Assembly (NCBI RefSeq): GCF_000568255.1
Contig: NZ_KK037166.1
Coordinates: 8,045,479-8,081,625 of the forward strand
Length of the DNA stretch: 36,147 bases
DNA from: Kutzneria sp. 744
GTDB taxonomy: Bacteria > Actinomycetota > Actinomycetes > Mycobacteriales > Pseudonocardiaceae
Direction: 5' to 3'
Shown here: positions 7,038-14,053 of the stretch, piece by piece
Layout: each line of letters begins with the position of its first letter
Position numbering within the stretch: the stretch's first letter is position 1
Notes under the pieces: generated by a model
What the model saw: only the letters and a program-made list of their open reading frames with translations
Databases searched by the model: none
Told to the model about the DNA's origin: nothing
Translations under genes and position numbers: made by a program

Positions 7038-8300
7038 GTGGACGACCAGCCGAACCCCATGTCCGTGCGCAGGTCTCCGCTCGAGTTGATCTTGTGGTCG
7101 CTGGCCGCGCTCGTGCTGCTGACGCTGATCGTGCTCAGCACCGTCTACATCGGGACGTACAACCAGCACCATTTCACCGACCTGTACGTCTATCTCGGCG
7201 GCGGCGACGCCTGGCGGCACGGGCAGGACCTCTATCAGACGGAAATGGCGACGCCGTTCGCCGGCTTCCTGCTGAAGTTCACCTATCCGCCGCTGGCCGC
7301 GGTGCTGTTCGCCGCGCTGGCGATACTCCCGTTGGCCGTGGCCATCGGCATTTTCACCACGGCCACGCTGGTGATCCTCTTCCTGTGCATTCGCGCCGTG
7401 CTGACGCGGGCGGCGCCGGCGAAGCTGCTCCGGCGGTTCCCGGTGCCGATCCTGGCCCTTGTCCTCACGCTCGGCGCCGCCTGGCTGGAGCCGGTCAGCG
7501 AGACGATCTCGTTCGGGCAGGTCAACATCCTGCTGCTGGGCCTGATCGTGGCCGACTGCCTGGTGGCCAAGCCCTGGTGGCCGCGCGGCCTGCTGATCGG
7601 CCTGGCCGCCGCCATCAAGCTCACCCCGGCCGCCTTCGTGCTCTATTTCGTGGCCAAGAAGGAGTGGAAGCCCGCGCTGACCATGATCGGCGGCTTCCTC
7701 GGCTTCGGCCTGGTCGGCTTCGCGCTGGCCGCCGGCGACTCGGTCAGCTACTGGTTCCAGGACTTCTTCGACACCAACCGGGTCGGCAACCTCGGCTTCA
7801 GCTACAACCAGTCGCTGCGCGGCATGGTGGCCCGGCTGGGCATCCCGGCCAACCTGGAGGGCGCGCTCTGGGTCGTGCTGTGCCTGGGCGTGCTGGTGCT
7901 GGCCTGGCTGGTCGTGCGCCGGACCCGGCTGGCCGGCCAGGACCTGCCGGCCATGCTGGCCGTCGGCGTGTTCTCGCTGCTGGTGTCGCCGGTGTCCTGG
8001 GCGCATCACTGGGTGTGGGCGGCGTTGGCCCTGGTCTGGGGCCTGGCGATGGCCGTGCGCGCCCGGTCCTGGCTGCTGGGCGCGCTCTGCCTGTTCGCGA
8101 TCTACCTGTTCTGGCAGGCCCCGTACCACCGGGCTCCCGAGCTGCGGGACCCCGGCCAGTACTGGGACCTCTACAACAACGTCATCGGCAACGCCTACGT
8201 GTGGCTGGCCATCGTCGTGCTGGTGGTGATGACCGTGTGGTCGGGGCGGCTGCGCCCGGCCTCAGACCGGCTGGACGCTGCTGTCGCGGAGACCGCGTAG
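7038..8300 (+). CDS. GT87 (DUF2029) polyprenyl-phosphate-dependent mannosyltransferase-like membrane protein
   Basis: A 420-residue polytopic membrane protein with about ten hydrophobic segments. The family signature is near the N-terminus: TDLYVYLGGGDAWRHGQDLYQ, with an exposed Asp just after the first helix, where GT87/PimE-type GT-C enzymes place the catalytic Asp. Further signatures are FTYPPLAAVLFAAL, FGQVNILLLGLIVADCL, AAAIKLTPAAFVLYF, GFSYNQSLRGMVARL and SPVSWAHHWVWAALAL. GT87 enzymes transfer mannose (or arabinose) from polyprenyl phosphate to glycolipids on the outer face of the membrane. I chose GTG 7038, which has AAGGGA at good spacing; ATG 6975 would add 21 non-membrane residues. 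The 3' end overlaps the convergent hdeD-like gene by 39 bp. Acceptor unknown. Confidence 0.85.
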   Translation: MDDQPNPMSVRRSPLELILWSLAALVLLTLIVLSTVYIGTYNQHHFTDLYVYLGGGDAWRHGQDLYQTEMATPFAGFLLKFTYPPLAAVLFAALAILPLAVAIGIFTTATLVILFLCIRAVLTRAAPAKLLRRFPVPILALVLTLGAAWLEPVSETISFGQVNILLLGLIVADCLVAKPWWPRGLLIGLAAAIKLTPAAFVLYFVAKKEWKPALTMIGGFLGFGLVGFALAAGDSVSYWFQDFFDTNRVGNLGFSYNQSLRGMVARLGIPANLEGALWVVLCLGVLVLAWLVVRRTRLAGQDLPAMLAVGVFSLLVSPVSWAHHWVWAALALVWGLAMAVRARSWLLGALCLFAIYLFWQAPYHRAPELRDPGQYWDLYNNVIGNAYVWLAIVVLVVMTVWSGRLRPASDRLDAAVAETA

Positions 8301-8858
8301 CCGCAGGCCCAGCAGGATCAGCGAGATCCCCCAGATCAGCGCGAAGATCGCGATGGTGGTGACCAGCGCCAGCGCGCCGGCCCCGGGGTTGAGCAGCAGC
8401 ACGACGCCGAGCACGAGCGTGAGGCCGCCGGTCAGGATCAGGAACCAGGCGTGGGCCATGGCCCGCCGCAGCGCGATGCCGGCGGCGACCTGCACCACGC
8501 CGGCGATGATCGCCCAGATGGCGATGATCACCAGCAGCACCACCGCCGTCTCGCCCGGCAGCATGATGGCGACCAGGCCGGCGATGACGCCGACGGCGCC
8601 GATCAGCACGTTGGACCAGCGGTGCCCGCGCACCGCCGCGCCCAGTGCGATCGAGCTGATGCCGTCGACCAGCGCGTAGAAGCCCCACAGGAAGATCAGG
8701 GCGAGCAGCGTCATGCCGGGCCAGGCCAGCGTGAGGATGCCGAAGATCACGGCCAGCGCGCCCCGCAGGGTCACCAGCCACCAGTTTCGCGTCATCAGTT
8801 CGACCACGCGGTCATGGTCGCGGTCGGGACCCTGGTCCGCAACGCGAGAGGTGCTCAC
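8262..8858 (-). CDS. HdeD family (DUF308) membrane protein
   Basis: Six hydrophobic helices arranged as three hairpin pairs: RNWWLVTLRGALAVIFGILTLAWP, TLLALIFLWGFYALVDGI, NVLIGAVGVIAGLVAIMLPG, VVLLVIIAIWAIIAGVVQVAAGI, AWFLILTGGLTLVLGVVLLLNP, and TIAIFALIWGISLILLGLRLRGL. This is the DUF308/HdeD pattern, named for an E. coli acid-resistance membrane protein; the biochemical role in actinomycetes is unknown. GTG 8858 gives 198 residues with a short polar N-terminus. ATG 8795, just before the RNWWL signature, gives 177 and is almost as likely; neither has a clear RBS. The gene is divergent from the DoxX gene and overlaps the convergent GT87 gene by 39 bp at its 3' end. Confidence 0.85.
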   Translation of the reverse strand: MSTSRVADQGPDRDHDRVVELMTRNWWLVTLRGALAVIFGILTLAWPGMTLLALIFLWGFYALVDGISSIALGAAVRGHRWSNVLIGAVGVIAGLVAIMLPGETAVVLLVIIAIWAIIAGVVQVAAGIALRRAMAHAWFLILTGGLTLVLGVVLLLNPGAGALALVTTIAIFALIWGISLILLGLRLRGLRDSSVQPV

Positions 8859-9131
8859 GGACGGCGATGTCTGCCGCCACGGTTGGCCTAGTACGAACGT
8901 CTGGACACTGGTCTGAATAGGTGAGGCATTCGCGCGACGTTTCTCAGAATTGCCTTGGAAAGCGATGTGAAGACCATCCAGGTGGGCGGCCGATCTCCCT
9001 GCTGAGGTGGGAGGACCTAGTGGATTTAACACAGTTACCGAGGAGTGACGTTAACGGTTAAGGGTACCATTGGCGCTGGTGACCTGGCCAGAATCTCCAC
9101 AGCCGCCCACCCTTACGTGCTTGGAGCGACC

Positions 9132-9563
9132 ATGCGATTTCTGGACCAGGGAAAAGAGTATGTGATCTCTTTGTATCGCATCGTCATCGGGCTGCTGTTC
9201 GTGTCACACGGGGCGGCAAGCCTTTTCGGCGTGTTCGGGGCCAAGAAGGCGATCGCCTTCGGCCTCTGGCCGAGCTGGTGGGCCGCGGCGATCCAGCTGG
9301 TGGCCGGCGCGCTGGTGCTGGTCGGCCTGTTCACCCGGGTCGCGGCGCTGCTGTGCTCGGGCTCGATGGCCTATGCCTACTTCACCGTGCACATGCCGAA
9401 GTCGTTCATCCCCATGATCAATGGCGGCGAGGCGGCGATCCAGTTCTGCTGGGCCTTCCTGCTGGTGGCCTTCCTCGGTTCCGGCGTCTGGTCGATCGAC
9501 CGGGTGTTGCGCCGAACCGTGGAGATTCGGGTCAACGCCGTTCGGCAACCGGTTACTCAGTGA
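9132..9563 (+). CDS. DoxX family membrane protein
   Basis: A 143-residue four-helix membrane protein: VISLYRIVIGLLFVSHGAASLFGVFG with the conserved R...G...HG pattern of DoxX, WAAAIQLVAGALVLVGLFTRVAALL, AYAYFTVHMPKSFIPMINGGEAAIQFCWAFLLVAFLG, then a short basic tail. The DoxX/SURF4-like family is linked to redox and quinone-associated membrane complexes, but this member's role is not known. I chose ATG 9132 because GGAG lies 5 nt upstream; a longer frame from 9045 would add 29 residues unlike the family. It is divergent from the hdeD-like gene, with a 273-bp spacer that must hold both promoters but shows no clear consensus. Confidence 0.85.
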   Translation: MRFLDQGKEYVISLYRIVIGLLFVSHGAASLFGVFGAKKAIAFGLWPSWWAAAIQLVAGALVLVGLFTRVAALLCSGSMAYAYFTVHMPKSFIPMINGGEAAIQFCWAFLLVAFLGSGVWSIDRVLRRTVEIRVNAVRQPVTQ

Positions 9564-9597
9564 TCCGCTGATCGGACAGCGATGCGGTCGCCGCGAG

Positions 9598-10617
9598 TTA
9601 GTTCGGTGAAGGCGCCGACGTGCTTTCCCGTTGGACCAGCACCGGCACATGGTCCTCCACGTCGGCGCCTTCCGCGCCGTCGAGAACCAGGAGCAGCGAC
9701 CGTGCCGCGGAGGCGCCGAACGCGAACGTGTCGCGGGTGAGCGCGGTCAGCGGCGGATGCAGCAGCTGGCACAGCGGCGAGTCGTCCCAGGCCACGACCG
9801 ACAACGACGTCGGCACGGCCACGCCGAGCTCCGTCGCCACGGCCACACCGGCCACGGCCATCACGTCGTTGTCGTAGACGATCGCGGTGGGCGGCAGGGG
9901 AGACCGGAGCAGCTGGCGGGTGGCCGCCGCGCCCTGCTCGCCGGAGTAGTCGGTCATCAGGATCGGGGCCACGTCGATGCCGTGCGAGGCCACGGCCGCG
10001 CGGAAGGCCTCGGTGCGGCGCTCGGTGTGGAGAAGATCCGGCAGCCCGGCGATGCGCGCGATGCGACGGTGGCCGAGGCCGGCCAGGTGGTCGACGATCG
10101 AGGTCATGGCCTTGGCGTCGTCGGCCCACACACTGGGCAGCCGCCCGTGATGGCCGGGACCGCCTATCACCAGCGCCGGCAGGTCCAGCTCCTCCAGCAG
10201 GTCGACCCGTGGATCCTGGACGCGCAGGTCGATCAGGATCACCGCGTCCACACGCCGCTCGGACCACCACTGCCGGTAGACGGCGATCTCGGCGTCCAGG
10301 TCCTCGACCACCTGGAGCAGCAAGGCGATCCGCCGCCCCGACAGCTCGGCCTGCAGCCCGGAGATGAGCTGGAAGAAGAACGGCTCCACGCCGAGCGTGC
10401 GGGCCGGGCGGGCCAGCACCAGGCCGATGGCGTCGGAGCGGGCCGCGGACAGCGCCCGGGCCGCGTTGTTGGGGTGCCAGTCCAGCTCCCGCGCGACCTC
10501 CAGGATCCGGCCCCTGGTCGCCTCGGACACGCCCGGCAGGCCGTTGAGCGCCATCGACACCGCGCCCTTGGACACGCCCGCCCGGCGCGCGATGTCCATG
10601 ATCGTCGGTCGTTTCAC
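9598..10617 (-). CDS. LacI family transcriptional repressor of the mannoside operon
   Basis: A 339-residue LacI/GalR regulator, full length. The N-terminal helix-turn-helix TIMDIARRAGVSKGAVSMALNGLPGVS is followed by the hinge helix NNAARALSAARSDAIGLVL and a periplasmic-binding-protein-like effector domain (RVDAVILIDLRV, HLAGLGHRRIARIAGLPD, AIVYDNDVMAVAGVAVATELG, LSVVAWDDSPLCQLLHPPLTAL). It is divergent from the binding-protein/permease/alpha-mannosidase operon and sits 29 bp from two palindromes of LacI type, so it very likely represses that operon and itself. The effector is probably a mannose-containing sugar, inferred from the GH38 enzyme in the operon. The protein has the standard dimer build with no tetramerisation tail. 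Confidence 0.93.
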   Translation of the reverse strand: MKRPTIMDIARRAGVSKGAVSMALNGLPGVSEATRGRILEVARELDWHPNNAARALSAARSDAIGLVLARPARTLGVEPFFFQLISGLQAELSGRRIALLLQVVEDLDAEIAVYRQWWSERRVDAVILIDLRVQDPRVDLLEELDLPALVIGGPGHHGRLPSVWADDAKAMTSIVDHLAGLGHRRIARIAGLPDLLHTERRTEAFRAAVASHGIDVAPILMTDYSGEQGAAATRQLLRSPLPPTAIVYDNDVMAVAGVAVATELGVAVPTSLSVVAWDDSPLCQLLHPPLTALTRDTFAFGASAARSLLLVLDGAEGADVEDHVPVLVQRESTSAPSPN

Positions 10618-10645
10618 GGCTACCCCAAACGGCGAGAGCGCAGCA

Positions 10646-10683
10646 GCTAAACCGGTTCAGCCTCGTCGCTAAACCGGTTTACC
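10646..10683. promoter_or_regulatory. Two LacI operators in the divergent promoter region
   Basis: GCTAAACCGGTTCAGC (10646-10661) and GCTAAACCGGTTTACC (10668-10683). Both are near-perfect palindromes around a central CCGG (CpG centre, the LacI-family hallmark), and their centres are 22 bp apart, about two helical turns on one face of the DNA. They lie 29-66 bp upstream of the repressor start and 139-176 bp upstream of the binding-protein start. Confidence 0.8.
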
Positions 10684-10746
10684 TCTCCCGTAGGATCCGG
10701 GCGCGGCTCTGACATGTCAAGGTCTCTACCTGGACAAATTCGACGG

Positions 10747-10776
10747 TTGACAACGATGGCAGGCCTTTGGCAAATT
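10747..10776 (+). promoter_or_regulatory. Candidate sigma-70 type promoter of the mannoside operon
   Basis: TTGACA (10747-10752), 18-nt spacer, CAAATT (10771-10776), about 45 bp upstream of the binding-protein ATG. CAAATTCG also occurs at 10735-10742, just before the -35, and a perfect palindrome TGACATGTCA lies at 10710-10719. The -35 is consensus and the -10 is imperfect. Confidence 0.45.
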
Positions 10777-10821
10777 CGTGCGCGTCACCCGGCGGAGCCC
10801 GAAACCCCTTGGACGGTTGTC

Positions 10822-12129
10822 ATGCCGACGAATCCCCTGTCGAGGCGTGGTTTTCTGGTCGGCGTCGCGGCGACAACCGCGCTCGGCGTCACCGGCTGCG
10901 GCCTCGGCGGCGGCTCGACGGACGACAACGCCGACAGCGGCCCGGTCACCGGCGAGGTCACCGGGGAGATCAAGTTCCAGACCTGGGCCCTGAAGCCGAA
11001 GTACACCGACTACATCAACGGCATGGTCACGGCGTTCCAGAAGCAGCACAACGGCGTCAAGGTCACCTGGATCGACCAGCCGGCCGACGGCTACCTGCAG
11101 AAGGTCACCGCCGACGCCGCCGCCGGCAACCTGCCCGACGTGGTCAACGTGCCGCCGGACCTGTCCTACCCGCTGGCCCGCAAGAAGCTGCTGCTCAACA
11201 TCGACACGGCCATGCCGGATGCCAAGAAGGACTACCTGGACGGCGGCTGGGCCGCCTACGCGCTGCCCGGCCGGCCCGGCTCCTACGGCTTCCCGTGGTA
11301 CCTCAACACCGGCCCCACCTTCTACAACAAGGCGCTGTTCCGGCAGGTCGGCCTGGACGCCGAGCACCCGCCGACGAGCTACGCCGAGCTGGAGGCGGCC
11401 GCGCTGGTGATGGCCCAGCGCAGCAACAAGCAGATCGCCATGCTCGGCCTGACCCCGGTGATCGCCGACTTCGGCCTGTACGGCGTCAAGGTGATGAGCG
11501 ACGACGGCACCAAGTTCACCTTCAACGAGGCCAAGGGCGTCGAGTTCGTCGAGATGTACAAGCGGCTGTTCGACGCGGGCGCGCTCATCCCCGAGGCGCT
11601 GTCGGCCACCTACACCGGCGCCGGCACGAAGTTCATGAACCAGCAGATCGCCTGGGCCCCCGGCTCGGCGTACGACCTGCAGAACTTCAAGACCAACGCG
11701 CCCAGCCTGTACGCCAACGTGGGCATCACCAAGACGATCACCAGCACCGGCAAGGCCAACCTGTACGTGCAGGGCCTGTCGGTGCCCTCGGCCAGCAAGA
11801 ACAAGCCGACCGCGCTGGCCTTCGCCAAGTTCGTCACCAACGCCCAGAACCAGATGGCCTTCGCCAAGCTGACGGCCATCTTCCCCAGCACCAAGGGCTC
11901 GATGAGCGACCCGTACTTCTCCCAGGACGGCGGGACCGACGAGGGTCGGGTCCGGGTGGCGGCGGCCAAGCAGCTGGACACCGCGGTCAACTACACGCCG
12001 GTGCAGTGGAGCGAGCAGATGACCACGCTGTTGCAGCAGAAGATGTCCGACGCCATGCAGGGCAAGGCCACGCCGAAGCAGGCGCTGGACGACACTGTCG
12101 CCCAGTGCAACAAGCTGCTGGCCGGCTAG
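10822..12129 (+). CDS. ABC sugar transporter substrate-binding lipoprotein, Tat type
   Basis: A 435-residue family 1 extracellular solute-binding protein. The N-terminus has a twin-arginine signal (LSRRGFLVG, residues 6-14) running into a lipobox VTGC with lipidation Cys26, so it is probably exported folded by Tat and anchored outside the membrane. The mature part shows IKFQTWALKPKYTDYINGMVTAFQKQHNGVKVTW, NLPDVVNVP, YGFPWYLNTGPTFYNKALF and QQIAWAPGSAYDL, typical of oligosaccharide-binding MalE-like proteins. I chose ATG 10822 because it places the signal peptide correctly; the frame extends upstream without signal-like sequence. It is the first gene of a four-gene run and is followed after 2 nt by the first permease. 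The ligand is probably a mannoside, inferred from the last gene. Confidence 0.92.
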   Translation: MPTNPLSRRGFLVGVAATTALGVTGCGLGGGSTDDNADSGPVTGEVTGEIKFQTWALKPKYTDYINGMVTAFQKQHNGVKVTWIDQPADGYLQKVTADAAAGNLPDVVNVPPDLSYPLARKKLLLNIDTAMPDAKKDYLDGGWAAYALPGRPGSYGFPWYLNTGPTFYNKALFRQVGLDAEHPPTSYAELEAAALVMAQRSNKQIAMLGLTPVIADFGLYGVKVMSDDGTKFTFNEAKGVEFVEMYKRLFDAGALIPEALSATYTGAGTKFMNQQIAWAPGSAYDLQNFKTNAPSLYANVGITKTITSTGKANLYVQGLSVPSASKNKPTALAFAKFVTNAQNQMAFAKLTAIFPSTKGSMSDPYFSQDGGTDEGRVRVAAAKQLDTAVNYTPVQWSEQMTTLLQQKMSDAMQGKATPKQALDDTVAQCNKLLAG

Positions 12130-12131
12130 CG

Positions 12132-13145
12132 GTGGGAACGGCCGGAGGTGGATCGGGATCGGTTGCGGGCCGGGCCGCCGTGGAGACGGCCGATGGCGGG
12201 TCGCGGCCGGGGCCGGCCGGGGTAGCGGCGCCCGGCCCGGATGCGGGCGAGCCCCGCCGGCCGGTGCGGATCGTGCAGCAGCGCTGGTTCACGCCCTGGC
12301 TGTTCCTGCTGCCCGGCCTGGCCGTGGTGATCGGCTTCAACCTGTTCCCGTTCCTGAACACGGTGGTGCTGGCCTTCACCGACGCCAAGGTGTTGGGCGG
12401 CGGGCATTTCACCGGCGCGGAGAACTTCGTGCGCCTGGTGCAGGACCCGGCTTTCTGGACGGCGGTCGGCAACAGCGCCCTGTACGTCGTGGGCGTGGTG
12501 CCGCCGCTGGTGATCCTGCCGCTGCTGCTGGCCCTGCTGGTGGAGCGCAAGCTGCCCGGCATCACGTTCTTCCGCACCGCGTTCTTCACGCCGGTGATCG
12601 CCTCGATCGTCGTGGTCGGCCTGATCTGGACCTGGCTGCTCGATTCCCGGGGCCTGGTCAACGACGTGCTGCGGGCGCTCGGCGTGCTGACGAGGCCGAT
12701 CCCGTTCCTCACCGACGAGTGGCTGCTGCTGGCCAGCGCCATGCTCGTGACGGTGTGGAAGGGCCTGGGCTACTACATGATCATCTACCTGGCCGCGCTG
12801 GGCACCGTGCCGAAGGAACTGCACGAGGCCGCGCAGGTGGACGGGGCCGGCTGGTGGCGGCGGCTGTGGTCGGTGACGCTGCCGGCGCTGCGGCCGACCA
12901 TGGTGCTGGTGGCCGTGCTGTCCGCGGTGGCGGCCTTCCGCGTGTTCTCCGAGGTGTACCTGCTGGCCGGGCCGGCCGGCGGCCCCGGCGGCTCCGACAC
13001 CACCCTGGTCATGCTCATCCAGCAGGTCGGCACCGGGCTGACCGGCGACCTCGGCTACTCCTCGGCGCTGTCGGTGGTGCTGTTCGTCCTCACGCTCGGG
13101 CTGCTGCTGGCCACGAACCGGCTCAACCGCAAGGAGGACCTGTGA
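12132..13145 (+). CDS. ABC sugar transporter permease, MalF/UgpA type
   Basis: A 337-residue inner-membrane permease with about six helices after a Gly/Pro-rich cytosolic N-terminus of ~50 residues. Seen: RWFTPWLFLLPGLAVVIGFNLFPFLNTVVLAFTD (helix 1), the MetI-like core, and the EAA loop ELHEAAQVDGAGWWRRLWSVTLPALRP that docks the ATPase. No ATPase gene is present in the window, so a shared MsiK-type ATPase encoded elsewhere would have to power it, as is usual in actinomycetes. GTG 12132 is the first start after the binding-protein stop; a later GTG near 12179 would shorten the disordered N-terminus. Its stop overlaps the next gene's start (GTGA). Confidence 0.9.
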   Translation: MGTAGGGSGSVAGRAAVETADGGSRPGPAGVAAPGPDAGEPRRPVRIVQQRWFTPWLFLLPGLAVVIGFNLFPFLNTVVLAFTDAKVLGGGHFTGAENFVRLVQDPAFWTAVGNSALYVVGVVPPLVILPLLLALLVERKLPGITFFRTAFFTPVIASIVVVGLIWTWLLDSRGLVNDVLRALGVLTRPIPFLTDEWLLLASAMLVTVWKGLGYYMIIYLAALGTVPKELHEAAQVDGAGWWRRLWSVTLPALRPTMVLVAVLSAVAAFRVFSEVYLLAGPAGGPGGSDTTLVMLIQQVGTGLTGDLGYSSALSVVLFVLTLGLLLATNRLNRKEDL

Positions 13146-14035
13146 GCGAGCTTGCGAGCGAACCATTGAGCACTGCGCCCTTTGCCGCAGGCACGCCGAG
13201 CGCTAGCGAGGCGGGTCTGAGGAGCGCGACCGTCGGCCGGTACGCCCTGCTGCTGCTGGTCCTGGCGATCACGGTCGGGCCGTTCCTGTGGCAGCTGTCG
13301 ACCTCGCTCAAGGGCGTCACCGAGGACATCTACTCGACGCCCCCTCAGCTCTTCCCGCAGCACCCCACGCCCGGCAACTACGCCCGCGTGGCCGACGCGG
13401 TGCCGATCTGGTCGTTCGCGCTGAACTCGCTGCTGGTGGCCACGGCCAACGTGGTGGCCAACTGCCTCGGCGCGAGCATGGCCGGCTACGCGCTGGCCCG
13501 CCTGAGCTTCCGCGGCCGGGGCGCGGCCATGACGGTGTTCCTGGCCAGCCTGCTCGTCCCGTTCGAGGCGATCATGGTGGCGCTGTTCCTGGTGATGCGC
13601 TCGCTGCACCTGAGCAACACCCTGGCCGCCGTGGTGCTGCCCGGCTCCATCGCCGCGCTGAACGTGCTGCTGATGCGCAACGCCTTCCTGGCGCTGCCGG
13701 CCGCGGTGGACGAGGCCGCGGTCATCGACGGCGCGAACGCCTGGCAGCGCTTCACCCGCATCGCCCTGCCCTCGGCCCGCGGCACCATCGTCGTGGTCGC
13801 CGTGTTCTCGTTCATGTTCAGCTGGGACGACTTCCTGTGGCCGCTGATCGTGCTGAGCGATCCGGCCAAGTACACGCTGACCATAGGGCTGAGCTACCTG
13901 CAGGGCACCTTCGTCAACGACCAGCGGCTCGTCGCCGCTGGCACGATGATCGCGGTGGCGCCGCTGGTGCTGCTGTTCGTGGCGGCGCAGAAGTACTTCT
14001 TCCGCGGGGTCGGAGAGGGCGCCGTGAAGGGTTAG
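13142..14035 (+). CDS. ABC sugar transporter permease, MalG type
   Basis: A 297-residue second permease. Helix 1 is YALLLLVLAITVGPFLWQLSTSLKG, followed by the periplasmic segment with NYARVADAVPIWSFALNSLLVA, and the EAA loop AVDEAAVIDGANAWQRFTRIALPSARG. The C-terminal GAVKG ending is typical of MalG partners. GTG 13142 overlaps the previous stop codon by 4 nt, so translation is coupled. The first ~28 codons (ELASEPLSTAPFAAGTPSASEAGL) are unlike family members and look like a short repetitive DNA element with CG/GC palindromes (for example CGCTAGCG at 13200-13207) that has become coding. Confidence 0.92.
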   Translation: MSELASEPLSTAPFAAGTPSASEAGLRSATVGRYALLLLVLAITVGPFLWQLSTSLKGVTEDIYSTPPQLFPQHPTPGNYARVADAVPIWSFALNSLLVATANVVANCLGASMAGYALARLSFRGRGAAMTVFLASLLVPFEAIMVALFLVMRSLHLSNTLAAVVLPGSIAALNVLLMRNAFLALPAAVDEAAVIDGANAWQRFTRIALPSARGTIVVVAVFSFMFSWDDFLWPLIVLSDPAKYTLTIGLSYLQGTFVNDQRLVAAGTMIAVAPLVLLFVAAQKYFFRGVGEGAVKG

Positions 14036-14053
14036 GACAATGGGGAGCGACCG

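Noticed and set aside
9045-9131. Longer N-terminus for the DoxX protein
   Set aside because: ATG 9132 has a GGAG RBS and the family N-terminus; the extra 29 residues are unlike the family.
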